Positions 56,939-63,938 of a DNA stretch of 64,000 nucleotides are shown piece by piece; position 1 is the stretch's first letter; each line of letters starts with the position of its first letter. Made by a program: the position numbers and the translations under genes. The DNA lies in NCBI GenBank assembly GCA_902566925.1, contig CACFKO010000005.1:20877-84876 (forward strand), written 5' to 3'. The notes below the pieces were generated by a model, which did no database searches, was not told where the DNA came from, and was given only the letters and a program-made list of their open reading frames with translations. This DNA comes from an uncultured Pelagibacteraceae bacterium. Lineage in GTDB: Bacteria > Pseudomonadota > Alphaproteobacteria > Pelagibacterales > Pelagibacteraceae.

Positions 56939-57089
56939 CATAGTAAAGCATAGCTCCCTTGGAAGGGAGGTTATCGGTATTATTGTTAAGTTTGATGAAG
57001 ATGACGACCCGGTTGTGCTTGACTTCAAAACAAAGGTTGCAAGCGCGAATTGGAGAAGTAAGGTAGAGGTTTTAAATGAAAGTCGGTGA
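56925..57089 (+). CDS. GDLV-family small protein (array 7)
   Basis: 54 residues: MKVGDIVKHSSLGREVIGII, then KFDEDDDPVVLDF and ends VEVLNESR. It is shorter than 60 codons but occupies the expected slot, with 14-base overlaps at both ends. Confidence 0.55.
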   Translation: MKVGDIVKHSSLGREVIGIIVKFDEDDDPVVLDFKTKVASANWRSKVEVLNESR

Positions 57090-57246
57090 TTTGATAAGAA
57101 TCCGCACCCGCGCTGACGATAATCATCTTTGGATGGTCCTTCTCGCGCACGAAGATAATCAATCAATCTACATTCAAAGCCTAAGAACAGGCTACAAACA
57201 GAACGCAGATAAAAACTATTTTGAGGTAATCAGTGAAAGTCGGTGA
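57076..57246 (+). CDS. GDLV-family small protein (array 8)
   Basis: 56 residues: MKVGDLIRIRTRADDNHLWM, then SIYIQSLRTGYKQNADKN and ends FEVISESR. Overlaps of 14 bases on both sides. Confidence 0.55.
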   Translation: MKVGDLIRIRTRADDNHLWMVLLAHEDNQSIYIQSLRTGYKQNADKNYFEVISESR

Positions 57247-57433
57247 TCTAGTTAGGTTTACAGCGCCGTCCGTGTTTAACGCTGCTGTGGGGCGCTATGC
57301 GGCGTCTGGAATCGTAACCGATGTGAGGGTGCGGAAAGGTCTTACAGGCTCCCCAAAGGCGTCCTACGGCGTTCTATGGGCCGATGGCAAGCGTACAAGG
57401 GAGTGGGACAGTTATCTGGAGTTGTTAGGATGA
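57233..57433 (+). CDS. GDLV-family small protein (array 9)
   Basis: 66 residues with GTG start: KVGDLVRFTAPSVFNAAVGR follows the initiator, then GVLWADGKRTREWDSYLEL, ending LLG. The downstream overlap is only ATGA. Confidence 0.55.
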   Translation: MKVGDLVRFTAPSVFNAAVGRYAASGIVTDVRVRKGLTGSPKASYGVLWADGKRTREWDSYLELLG

Positions 57434-57615
57434 GAGTCGGGGATTTAGTAAGAATCGCACCATATTGTCAAAACAAGGGTGAGTTAGCTATTGTTACCGA
57501 TGTTCCCCCGTGGAAAGGGGAGGTTACAATTAGGTTTTTGGACCCATCAAGTTCCACAATGATGGGCGAGCAAAAAGCAATAACAAGCAATCTTATTTTA
57601 GTGAGTGGAAAATGA
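57430..57615 (+). CDS. GDLV-family small protein (array 10)
   Basis: 61 residues: MRVGDLVRIAPYCQNKGELA, then IVTDVPPWKGEVTIRFLDP and ends ILVSGK. It starts in the ATGA overlap, not at earlier in-frame ATGs. Confidence 0.55.
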   Translation: MRVGDLVRIAPYCQNKGELAIVTDVPPWKGEVTIRFLDPSSSTMMGEQKAITSNLILVSGK

Positions 57616-57806
57616 AAGTCGGTGACAAAGTAGGGCTCAAGAGCACGGTTTCGTGGGGAAGCGATGTTGTAACGGGTATTATCACGGAGGTTGACCATCG
57701 AGCACGCTATTTGAACCACTATGTAAAACTGACTGGTGAGCTTGATGGAACCTATCATAATTGGTATTCGGAGAGGGAACTAGAACTTTTAGTGAGTGGA
57801 AAATGA
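57612..57806 (+). CDS. GDLV-family small protein (array 11)
   Basis: 64 residues: MKVGDKVGLKSTVSWGSDVV, then HYVKLTGELDGTYHNWY and ends LVSGK. ATGA overlaps on both sides. Confidence 0.55.
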   Translation: MKVGDKVGLKSTVSWGSDVVTGIITEVDHRARYLNHYVKLTGELDGTYHNWYSERELELLVSGK

Positions 57807-58018
57807 AAGTCGGTGATTTAGTAAGGTTAAAGCCCGAAGCTGCCGAGGGTGACGCAAAAGGTCTGGGGGTAGGCGTCATAGTGGAAGAGGGTGCAGACCA
57901 ATGGAATCAGGAGTTCGTAAGGATTCAGTGGCTCAAAACAATGGGCAAACCTTGGTTTAGATACAAAGAAGACGTGGAGTTAATAAATGAAGTATACATA
58001 CCCGCCGAACGAGGATAA
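57803..58018 (+). CDS. GDLV-family small protein (array 12)
   Basis: 71 residues: MKVGDLVRLKPEAAEGDAKG, then VRIQWLKTMGKPWFRYKED and a C-terminal EVYIPAERG. It starts in the ATGA overlap with array 11, and its end overlaps array 13 by 32 bases in another frame. Confidence 0.55.
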   Translation: MKVGDLVRLKPEAAEGDAKGLGVGVIVEEGADQWNQEFVRIQWLKTMGKPWFRYKEDVELINEVYIPAERG

Positions 58019-58232
58019 TCCCGGTTATAAGAGGGATTTAAAGAAAGGAGATACAGTTTGCTACAAAGGGGACAGGTCAGCACTGGCAGCGATAGCGCAG
58101 GTTGGAAGTATGGATTATGGACAAGGGCGGATAATCAAGAAAGCAGCAGTGATTTGGCTCACTGGCTCAAAGATAGGTAAGAAGCAGATGTATGACGTAA
58201 GGGATCTAGTTTTAGTGGAACAACCTAGTTAA
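57987..58232 (+). CDS. GDLV-family-like protein (array 13)
   Basis: 81 residues: MKYTYPPNEDNPGYKRDLKK, then GDTVCYKGDRSALAAIAQVG and ends YDVRDLVLVEQPS. It carries an N-terminal extension before the barrel and closes the array. Confidence 0.5.
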   Translation: MKYTYPPNEDNPGYKRDLKKGDTVCYKGDRSALAAIAQVGSMDYGQGRIIKKAAVIWLTGSKIGKKQMYDVRDLVLVEQPS

Positions 58233-58238
58233 TCAGTC

Positions 58239-58293
58239 TTGACATTCCCTTGACATAAAAGGGCTTTACTTTTGGCTCAGAATTTAGTATAAT
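58239..58293 (+). promoter_or_regulatory. Triple-box promoter E
   Basis: Boxes TTGACA 58239, TTGACA 58250, TTTACT 58265, -10 TATAAT 58288-58293, 25 bases before the next ATG. Confidence 0.85.
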
Positions 58294-58318
58294 GTATATG
58301 TAATCAGGAGAGATATAT

Positions 58319-59137
58319 ATGTCACGTCGTATTCAGCCCATCTTTGATTCCATCCTCGCGGATGACCGTTGTATCGGTGGAACCCGCTCTTTCGTGGAGT
58401 CCCTTCAAGAACAGTACAAGCGCAAGAAGACTCTTTCGCAAGGTCAAAGGCGAGCTTTGGCCCGTGTCGAGGAGCAACTGGCTTCTGCGCCCGCTTTGGA
58501 TGTAGACAAGCAAAGTCGCCTTGATAACTTGATTTCTCGCGCAGAGAAGGCACAAGACCCTTGGGCTGTTAACTTCATTACCAGCATTAAAGGCCAACTT
58601 TTGATGGGTAAGGAGCTTTCTCCCCGTCAAAAGGAGATTTTGGTGAAGGTCGCAGACCGTCACAGCGACAAGGCTCAGGAGCAGCGCGAAAACTGGGATT
58701 CAAACTTCACTTCCGAGATGCGGGAGATGATGGAGATTGCAGCACGGTATTACCTCGCTAACCCTCCTTACTTTAAAGACCTTGCAACCAAGGCTTTGGA
58801 GGACGACACATTTATCCCTTCCGAGCGGGCTTATAAGAAGATGGTCGAAAACAAGTTTGCAAAGAAGGTTATCGCTGCGACCTTGGCCGACGCTCGTTAT
58901 AGTGTAGGTTCTTTGGTCGCTTTGCGGGCTACCGCTCCTTCGCACCTGCTTTATATTACTCGCTCCATCCTTGGAGAGAACAAGACCCGAACGGGTAAAC
59001 TGGCAACCGTCATTAAGACAGATGCAAAGCCGGTTACCAGCCCTGCCCGTGGAAGTAAGGTTTATTCCGTGCTTTTCTTCGGGGAGACTTCGCCGGTTGA
59101 GGTCGAGGAGCGATGGATTAAGAAAGGTAAGCGATAA
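58319..59137 (+). CDS. Helical protein with internal repeat and C-terminal GDLV-like domain
   Basis: The 272-residue protein has an internal repeat (FVESLQEQYKRKKTLSQGQR at about residues 25-44 and FITSIKGQLLMGKELSPRQK at about 84-103). Its C-terminal 70 residues (SVGSLVALRATAPSHLLY, then TGKLATVIKTDAKP) match the small barrel family, giving a fusion. A DNA- or RNA-binding role is possible; unproven. Confidence 0.55.
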   Translation: MSRRIQPIFDSILADDRCIGGTRSFVESLQEQYKRKKTLSQGQRRALARVEEQLASAPALDVDKQSRLDNLISRAEKAQDPWAVNFITSIKGQLLMGKELSPRQKEILVKVADRHSDKAQEQRENWDSNFTSEMREMMEIAARYYLANPPYFKDLATKALEDDTFIPSERAYKKMVENKFAKKVIAATLADARYSVGSLVALRATAPSHLLYITRSILGENKTRTGKLATVIKTDAKPVTSPARGSKVYSVLFFGETSPVEVEERWIKKGKR

Positions 59138-59149
59138 AGGAGGATGAAT

Positions 59150-59260
59150 ATGGATTACCGCGACTACCAACGAAGCACTGTGCTCGCTATCAACTGGGCG
59201 ACTGTTATGCTCTGGAATACCTTGGGTCTAGCTGCCTTTTGGCTCTTGACATCTCTTTGA
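59150..59260 (+). CDS. Membrane micropeptide (36 residues)
   Basis: After AAAGGAGG, ATG 59150 opens a 36-residue frame MDYRDYQRSTVLAINWATVM with a hydrophobic helix (LWNTLGLAAFWLLTSL). Its stop overlaps the second TTGACA box of promoter F. Unknown role. Confidence 0.45.
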   Translation: MDYRDYQRSTVLAINWATVMLWNTLGLAAFWLLTSL

Positions 59261-59300
59261 CATTAAAGTCCTTTACTTTGCCCTCAAAATTTAGTATAAT
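59246..59300 (+). promoter_or_regulatory. Triple-box promoter F
   Basis: Boxes TTGACA 59246, TTGACA 59257, TTTACT 59272, -10 TATAAT 59295-59300. Boxes 1 and 2 lie within the micropeptide gene. Confidence 0.85.
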
Positions 59301-59329
59301 GTATATGTAATCAGGAGAGGAATACATAC

Positions 59330-60046
59330 ATGAGTTACAAGCGCACAGTCCGATGTTCATACTGCTACGGCACAGGTCACAACAAGTCTAGTTGTCCAGA
59401 GTATAAGGCTAAAATCGAAGAGTATCGCGAGCTAGGTATTATGACTAGCACCGTCGAGGCATACGACAGGAAGAAAGCCAACAAAGCCAACGCCGCAAAG
59501 AACCGTTCTTGCTCCTATTGTGGAGAGGCGGGCCATTCTCGGGCTTCTTGCACCAAAATGAAGGCACAGATGGAGCGTTATCGCATCCGAAACAAAGAGT
59601 ACCGTTCCAACTACCTCAAGGCAGTCCTTGAAAATGGGCTTGGACCCGGCGCTTTGCTCTCTGCCGAGAGTTGGTGCGGCGATAAGACCCTTTACATCGT
59701 AATGTCTGTGGACTGGTCCAAGGTCAGTATGCACGACAAGGGTGCTCGCGTATTCCACGTTCTACCTCTGAATCGGCTGGGTCACGCCAATAAGGACCGT
59801 TGGAGGGCCGAATTCGCTCTATCAAAGCACGTTCGCGGCACAGAGTATGGCCAAGACTACAAAGTCGAGGTCAAAGCTGATGAATCGTCTATCTTCGCTA
59901 TCCTGCCACCCGAGTATCACGACGGTAAGCTAGGTTTGAAGGACACTTTCCGCGATAAGGAGTGGGGTGGACACACGATTCCCCGCGACTGGTACGGAGA
60001 GCTTGGCGAGGAGCTAGATATTTCAACTATCGAGACGACGCTATAG
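59330..60046 (+). CDS. Protein with two CCHC zinc knuckles
   Basis: The 238-residue protein has two retroviral-type knuckles: CSYCYGTGHNKSSC (about residues 9-22) and CSYCGEAGHSRASC (about 60-73), each CxxC-x4-H-x4-C. These usually bind single-stranded RNA or DNA. The C-terminal 130 residues form a globular alpha/beta part (ALLSAESWCGDKTLYIVMS) of unknown role. CCHC knuckles are rare in phages. Confidence 0.75.
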   Translation: MSYKRTVRCSYCYGTGHNKSSCPEYKAKIEEYRELGIMTSTVEAYDRKKANKANAAKNRSCSYCGEAGHSRASCTKMKAQMERYRIRNKEYRSNYLKAVLENGLGPGALLSAESWCGDKTLYIVMSVDWSKVSMHDKGARVFHVLPLNRLGHANKDRWRAEFALSKHVRGTEYGQDYKVEVKADESSIFAILPPEYHDGKLGLKDTFRDKEWGGHTIPRDWYGELGEELDISTIETTL

Positions 60047-60070
60047 GAGGTTTAACCTCCCCTTTTCGTC

Positions 60071-60125
60071 TTGACATCTACTTGACATTTAAACCCTTTA
60101 CTTCTGCTCAAAATTTTAGTATAAT
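60071..60125 (+). promoter_or_regulatory. Triple-box promoter G (for MoxR)
   Basis: Boxes TTGACA 60071, TTGACA 60082, TTTACT 60097, -10 TATAAT 60120-60125. Confidence 0.85.
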
Positions 60126-60186
60126 GTATATGTAAGGTCGGGGATGGTCCTCGCCGCACTCAACTCTTGAATCTGGAGATTCACAC

Positions 60187-61260
60187 ATGGCTATCGATTT
60201 CGCTACTTTTAACTCTGTTGTTGCTCACGTCATTGATGCAGGTTTCCCCGTGCTTATTCGCGGGCGTCACGGTATCGGCAAGTCCGAGGTTGTTTATCAG
60301 TTTGCAGCCGAGCGCGGCCTACCGGTTGTGGAGCGTCGTGCTTCACAGATGACCGAGGGCGACCTTATGGGCCTTCCGTCCATCGATGGGGAGTCTACCC
60401 GTTGGAACGCACCCGACTGGCTCAAAGAAGCCTGTGACAACGCTGTCGTCCTCTTCCTCGATGAGGTGGACCGTGCGACTATGGAGGTTCGTCAAGGTAT
60501 TTTCGAGCTTACCGACTCGCGTAAGCTGAACGGGTGGCACCTGCACCCACAGACCCGCATCTTCGCGGCTGTCAACGGTGGCGAGCATAGTGGTGCTTCT
60601 TCCTACCAAGTTGGTGAGATGGACCCTGCCGAGCTTGACCGTTGGACTGTGTTTGACGTGGAGCCTACCGTCAACGACTGGTTGACTTGGGCGAAAGACA
60701 AGGTTGACTCTGTGGTTTGGGACTTTGTTAACCAGAACCACGCTCACCTTGAGCACACCCCCGACGCAGGCGGATACGAGCCGAATAAGGTTTATCCTTC
60801 GCGCCGGTCTTGGGTCCGATTCAACGATACTGTTGATGCGGCCTGCCTTCTCGCGGAGCCTAAGCAAAACCTTGCTCCAATCTACAACCTCGCAGCCGCG
60901 TTTCTCGGCTTTGAAGCTGCGGTTTCCTTCCGCGACTTCGTTGAGAACTACGAGCGCATCGTGACAGTCGAGGACATTCTGGTCCACGGTAAGGTAGATT
61001 CAACCAAGGATTTCGGCATCAACGACCACTTGGCTCTCGTTGAGAAGATGGAAGCAAGTGAAGTGCTCCAAAGCGCCCTTCCATCCGAGCAAATCCAGAA
61101 CCTCGCAGACTGGTTCGTTACCCTGCCTTCCGAGGTAGCTATGAAGTTGTTCGCTAACATCGGCGCAAGTGCTGATACAACCAACGTTATCGGCCTCCAC
61201 GGTGCAACGGCATCGAGTGGCAAGAAGGTTCAAGACTTCATCATCGAAATCGTAGGGTAA
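60187..61260 (+). CDS. moxR: MoxR-type AAA+ ATPase
   Basis: The 357-residue protein has Walker A RGRHGIGKSEVVYQF (about residues 25-39), Walker B VVLFLDEVDRA (about 87-97) and IFAAVNGG (about 122-129, sensor 1). MoxR proteins are AAA+ chaperones that act on VWA-domain partners, here plausibly the protein at 62174. The C-terminal lid is helical. It is transcribed from its own triple-box promoter. Confidence 0.8.
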   Translation: MAIDFATFNSVVAHVIDAGFPVLIRGRHGIGKSEVVYQFAAERGLPVVERRASQMTEGDLMGLPSIDGESTRWNAPDWLKEACDNAVVLFLDEVDRATMEVRQGIFELTDSRKLNGWHLHPQTRIFAAVNGGEHSGASSYQVGEMDPAELDRWTVFDVEPTVNDWLTWAKDKVDSVVWDFVNQNHAHLEHTPDAGGYEPNKVYPSRRSWVRFNDTVDAACLLAEPKQNLAPIYNLAAAFLGFEAAVSFRDFVENYERIVTVEDILVHGKVDSTKDFGINDHLALVEKMEASEVLQSALPSEQIQNLADWFVTLPSEVAMKLFANIGASADTTNVIGLHGATASSGKKVQDFIIEIVG

Positions 61261-61272
61261 CCCTACACTTTC

Positions 61273-61348
61273 GGGTTGTTAGCTCAGTTGGTAGAGCACC
61301 GGCCTTTTAAGCCGAGTGTCGCAGGTTCGAGCCCTGCACAACCCACCA
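61273..61348 (+). tRNA. tRNA-Lys (anticodon TTT)
   Basis: GGGTTGT/ACAACCC acceptor stem, GCTC/GAGC D stem, anticodon loop CTTTTAA (TTT), T arm GCAGG/CCTGC and encoded CCA. Confidence 0.85.
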
Positions 61349-61375
61349 CTTTATTAACCAAGGAGAAACTACATT

Positions 61376-61465
61376 ATGTGGAATTTTATTGACGAGTATT
61401 GGGATTCGCTGTTTGTCAGCACCCTTATTATTGCACACTTTCTAGCCATCTTTTCGGCTGCTTGA
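61376..61465 (+). CDS. Membrane micropeptide (29 residues)
   Basis: After AAGGAGAAA, ATG 61376 encodes MWNFIDEYWDSLFVSTLIIA and HFLAIFSAA, with one hydrophobic helix. It lies between tRNA-Lys and the next gene. Unknown role. Confidence 0.4.
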   Translation: MWNFIDEYWDSLFVSTLIIAHFLAIFSAA

Positions 61466-61473
61466 GGTATTGA

Positions 61474-61854
61474 ATGACAGATAACATTAAAGATCAACTC
61501 GAAAACGCTGCTGAAAACTTGTCTATCGAGTTTCAGCGCGTTCTTATCAACGAAATGGCGACGGAAGAAGGGCTTGTACCTGTGTTAATGGACATCGGCT
61601 CTGACCCTGCTAGATACATCAATATCTTCAGTGACGAGATTATCCGCCTTGGAGCGGCATATTATAAGACCATCACCGCTTGGACAGAGTTAGACGAGAT
61701 GGGTATCGATGATTATTATCCAGAGACGGATATTGACCTTCAACCCGATACTTTCGACGAGCAGCCGAATCGCGAGGATGTACTTAGGTTTCCGACCGAG
61801 GTAAAGGTTGACCCATACGAGCAGCCAGACGGAGATCGCCATGACCGACTTTAA
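61474..61854 (+). CDS. Hypothetical acidic protein
   Basis: The 126-residue protein is acidic and helical (NAAENLSIEFQRVLINEMAT), then an Asp/Glu-rich C-terminus (DIDLQPDTFDEQPN). No motif is recognised. It overlaps the next gene by 14 bases. Confidence 0.5.
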   Translation: MTDNIKDQLENAAENLSIEFQRVLINEMATEEGLVPVLMDIGSDPARYINIFSDEIIRLGAAYYKTITAWTELDEMGIDDYYPETDIDLQPDTFDEQPNREDVLRFPTEVKVDPYEQPDGDRHDRL

Positions 61855-62065
61855 TCCTAGATTTACAGTGAGTTTGACGAAAGAAGAGGTTCAAACTCTG
61901 ATTCACGCCCTCTTTGAGTGCCGTATTCTGAACACGCACACCGCGCAAGAGCAGGATCTAGCTCCACTTTTAGAGCATCTAAAGCGCCGCCTTGCTAGAC
62001 GTGAGAAGGAGCTACAGGAACTTAAAGAACTGATGGAAGGCCCCGATTTGCAAGTTGGAATCTAG
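61841..62065 (+). CDS. Hypothetical helical protein
   Basis: The 74-residue protein (MTDFNPRFTVSLTKEEVQTL then a Leu/Arg-rich coiled coil RRLARREKELQELKELME) overlaps the previous gene by 14 bases. No function is recognised. Promoter H follows. Confidence 0.5.
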   Translation: MTDFNPRFTVSLTKEEVQTLIHALFECRILNTHTAQEQDLAPLLEHLKRRLARREKELQELKELMEGPDLQVGI

Positions 62066-62075
62066 GTTTTTCGTC

Positions 62076-62130
62076 TTGACATCTACTTGACATTAAAACG
62101 CTTCACTTTTCCCTCAAAATCTAGTATAAT
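62076..62130 (+). promoter_or_regulatory. Triple-box promoter H (for VWA/metallopeptidase)
   Basis: Boxes TTGACA 62076, TTGACA 62087, TTCACT 62102, -10 TATAAT 62125-62130. A CGGGG-ATGAA-CCCCG hairpin follows near the predicted start site. Confidence 0.85.
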
Positions 62131-62173
62131 GTATATGTAAGGTCGGGGATGAACCCCGCGTAGGAGTGTATAC

Positions 62174-63541
62174 ATGACCGTCGCAGATTCCGCTTTCAAC
62201 CTCAACATGCACACACACCGGCTTCTCCAAGATGAGCCCTTCTTTGCTGCTCTTTCGCGCCGCATTGATAAGCGTGCTACAACCGCTGTTCCCACGGCAG
62301 GCGTCCACGTCACACAGGACGGGCGTTTTGAGATGCTCTATAATCCTGATTTTATGGAGCGTATCATCGAGGAGTGCGGAGAAGTCAAGGAGAACCGTGA
62401 TAATCCCTTCCGTTGGGTTCGCGGTATCTTGATGCATGAATTCTACCACCTGATTTATGGGCATGTAACTACAAGAATGCCAGAGGGTGGCGTTTCTAAG
62501 TTGTGGAACGTCGCGACGGACCTAGCTATCAACACCCATATCGCCGATGAAATCCCTACTAACGGCTGCATCCCCGGACGTGGACCGTTTACCGAGCTTG
62601 AAGCTGGCCTTTCGGCTGATGCTTATTACAAGATTCTTCAAGATGATGAGCAAGCATCCGAGGACGATAGTGATGGTTCTAAGGACTCTTCTGGTGATGA
62701 TGAGGGCGAGGACGAAGGTCAGGGTGGACAAGGCGACCAAGACGAGGAGCAGGACAACCAAGACGACGATAACGGTGGTTCAGGCTCCGGTTCCGGCGGT
62801 GGTGGTGGCTCTGGTTCCGGTTCCGGTGGTGGTTTTGGCGACTACGATTCGCTTGATGACCATAGCGGCTGGGGTGAGGCAGAAGGCGAAGATGCAGCTA
62901 CAAACCAGCAAATCGCTGAGGAGCGTCTAAAGCAGATGGTCAAGGATGCGGTTCAAGAGGCTAGTTCTAAGGGTTGGGGTTCGGTGTCTGCCGGTATGCG
63001 TAAGCAGATTGTAGACTCAATCGCTACAAAGGTAGATTGGAAGAAGGTTTTGCGCTCCTTCGTCAAGGCTTCCCAGAAGTCTTCTCGTCGCTCCACTGTG
63101 AAGCGCATTAATCGGCGTTTCCCCTACATTCACGCAGGCAAGCGTGCGGAGCGTGTGGCTCGCGTTGCTATCTCTATCGACCAGTCCGGTAGCGTCTCCG
63201 ATATTATGCTCAAAGCGTTCTTTGCGGAATTGGAGCAACTTTCTAAGTATGCTGAATTCGTGGTTGTCCCCTTTGATACTCGCGTTGACGAAGACCTAGT
63301 TTACACTTGGAAGAAAGGCGAGAAGAAGAAGTGGGAGCGCGTTATGTGCGGTGGAACCTGCTTTAACGCTCCTACCCAGTATGTTAACGATAACAAGTTT
63401 GACGGTCATATCGTACTGACCGATATGTGCGCTGAAAAGCCGATTCCGAGCAAGTGCCGTCGTATGTGGATGACTGATAACTATGGTGCTACGCAGCCTT
63501 ACTTCAAGACTCACGAAAAGGTACTTGAAATCACCACTTAG
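62174..63541 (+). CDS. VWA-like protein with metallopeptidase domain (MoxR partner)
   Basis: The 455-residue protein has a metallopeptidase domain with the zinc helix MHEFYHLIYGHVTTRM (about residues 89-104, HExxH) and later Asp residues. A Gly/Ser/Asp-rich disordered linker follows (about 165-240), then a VWA-like domain with SIDQSGSVSDI (about 338-348, DxSGS MIDAS) and IVLTDMCAEK. This is the pattern of the VWA-like putative metallopeptidases that associate with MoxR ATPases. The pair would form an ATPase-protease or chelatase-type complex on an unknown target. Confidence 0.75.
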   Translation: MTVADSAFNLNMHTHRLLQDEPFFAALSRRIDKRATTAVPTAGVHVTQDGRFEMLYNPDFMERIIEECGEVKENRDNPFRWVRGILMHEFYHLIYGHVTTRMPEGGVSKLWNVATDLAINTHIADEIPTNGCIPGRGPFTELEAGLSADAYYKILQDDEQASEDDSDGSKDSSGDDEGEDEGQGGQGDQDEEQDNQDDDNGGSGSGSGGGGGSGSGSGGGFGDYDSLDDHSGWGEAEGEDAATNQQIAEERLKQMVKDAVQEASSKGWGSVSAGMRKQIVDSIATKVDWKKVLRSFVKASQKSSRRSTVKRINRRFPYIHAGKRAERVARVAISIDQSGSVSDIMLKAFFAELEQLSKYAEFVVVPFDTRVDEDLVYTWKKGEKKKWERVMCGGTCFNAPTQYVNDNKFDGHIVLTDMCAEKPIPSKCRRMWMTDNYGATQPYFKTHEKVLEITT

Positions 63542-63552
63542 GAGAGATGATA

Positions 63553-63654
63553 ATGGATTTAAACATGTTTGAATGTATTGCTTTGGGTGTTGGCTTAAAC
63601 TTTGTGCTTTGGTCAGGCCCCATTCTTTTATTCAGTTGGGTGGTAGACCGATGA
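63553..63654 (+). CDS. Membrane micropeptide (33 residues)
   Basis: ATG 63553 encodes MDLNMFECIALGVGLNFVLW then SGPILLFSWVVDR and one hydrophobic helix; the stop overlaps the next ATG (ATGA). Unknown role. Confidence 0.4.
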   Translation: MDLNMFECIALGVGLNFVLWSGPILLFSWVVDR

Positions 63655-63938
63655 AAGACAACTTTGAAGTTGGACAATTGGTAAGGTTTCGTACCTCTGG
63701 TGACCTTGGAAGGGTTATTAGAGTGTATCCAGATTACTTTGGAGCAAAGCAGGCTTTCAAGGTCTACGGTGCAAAGGCGGGCGAGGTTATTAAGCCAAGT
63801 TCAGTTAATGGTATTGGACCTTTGAAGGATGGAATCAGAGATAGAGTTATTGTCCAGTGGTATACTTCTTATGGACCCAGCAGCAGTATGGGACCGGAGT
63901 CTATGGACGGCAAAGACTTAGAGATTCTACAATGTTGA
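63651..63938 (+). CDS. GDLV-family protein
   Basis: The 95-residue protein (MKDNFEVGQLVRFRTSGDLG, then RVIRVYPDYFGAKQAF) has the barrel motif and a longer C-terminus with QWYTSYGP. It starts in the ATGA overlap with the micropeptide and its end overlaps the next member by seven bases. Confidence 0.55.
   Translation: MKDNFEVGQLVRFRTSGDLGRVIRVYPDYFGAKQAFKVYGAKAGEVIKPSSVNGIGPLKDGIRDRVIVQWYTSYGPSSSMGPESMDGKDLEILQC

Noticed and set aside
60343..60987. Minus-strand 214-residue frame opposite moxR
   Set aside because: It is antisense to a well-supported AAA+ gene with no start signals or recognisable motifs; it is a codon-bias shadow.
51870..62130. CRISPR-like or IS-related repeats
   Set aside because: The repeated blocks are promoters of constant geometry upstream of genes, not equal-length spacers, and there are no transposase genes or terminal inverted repeats.
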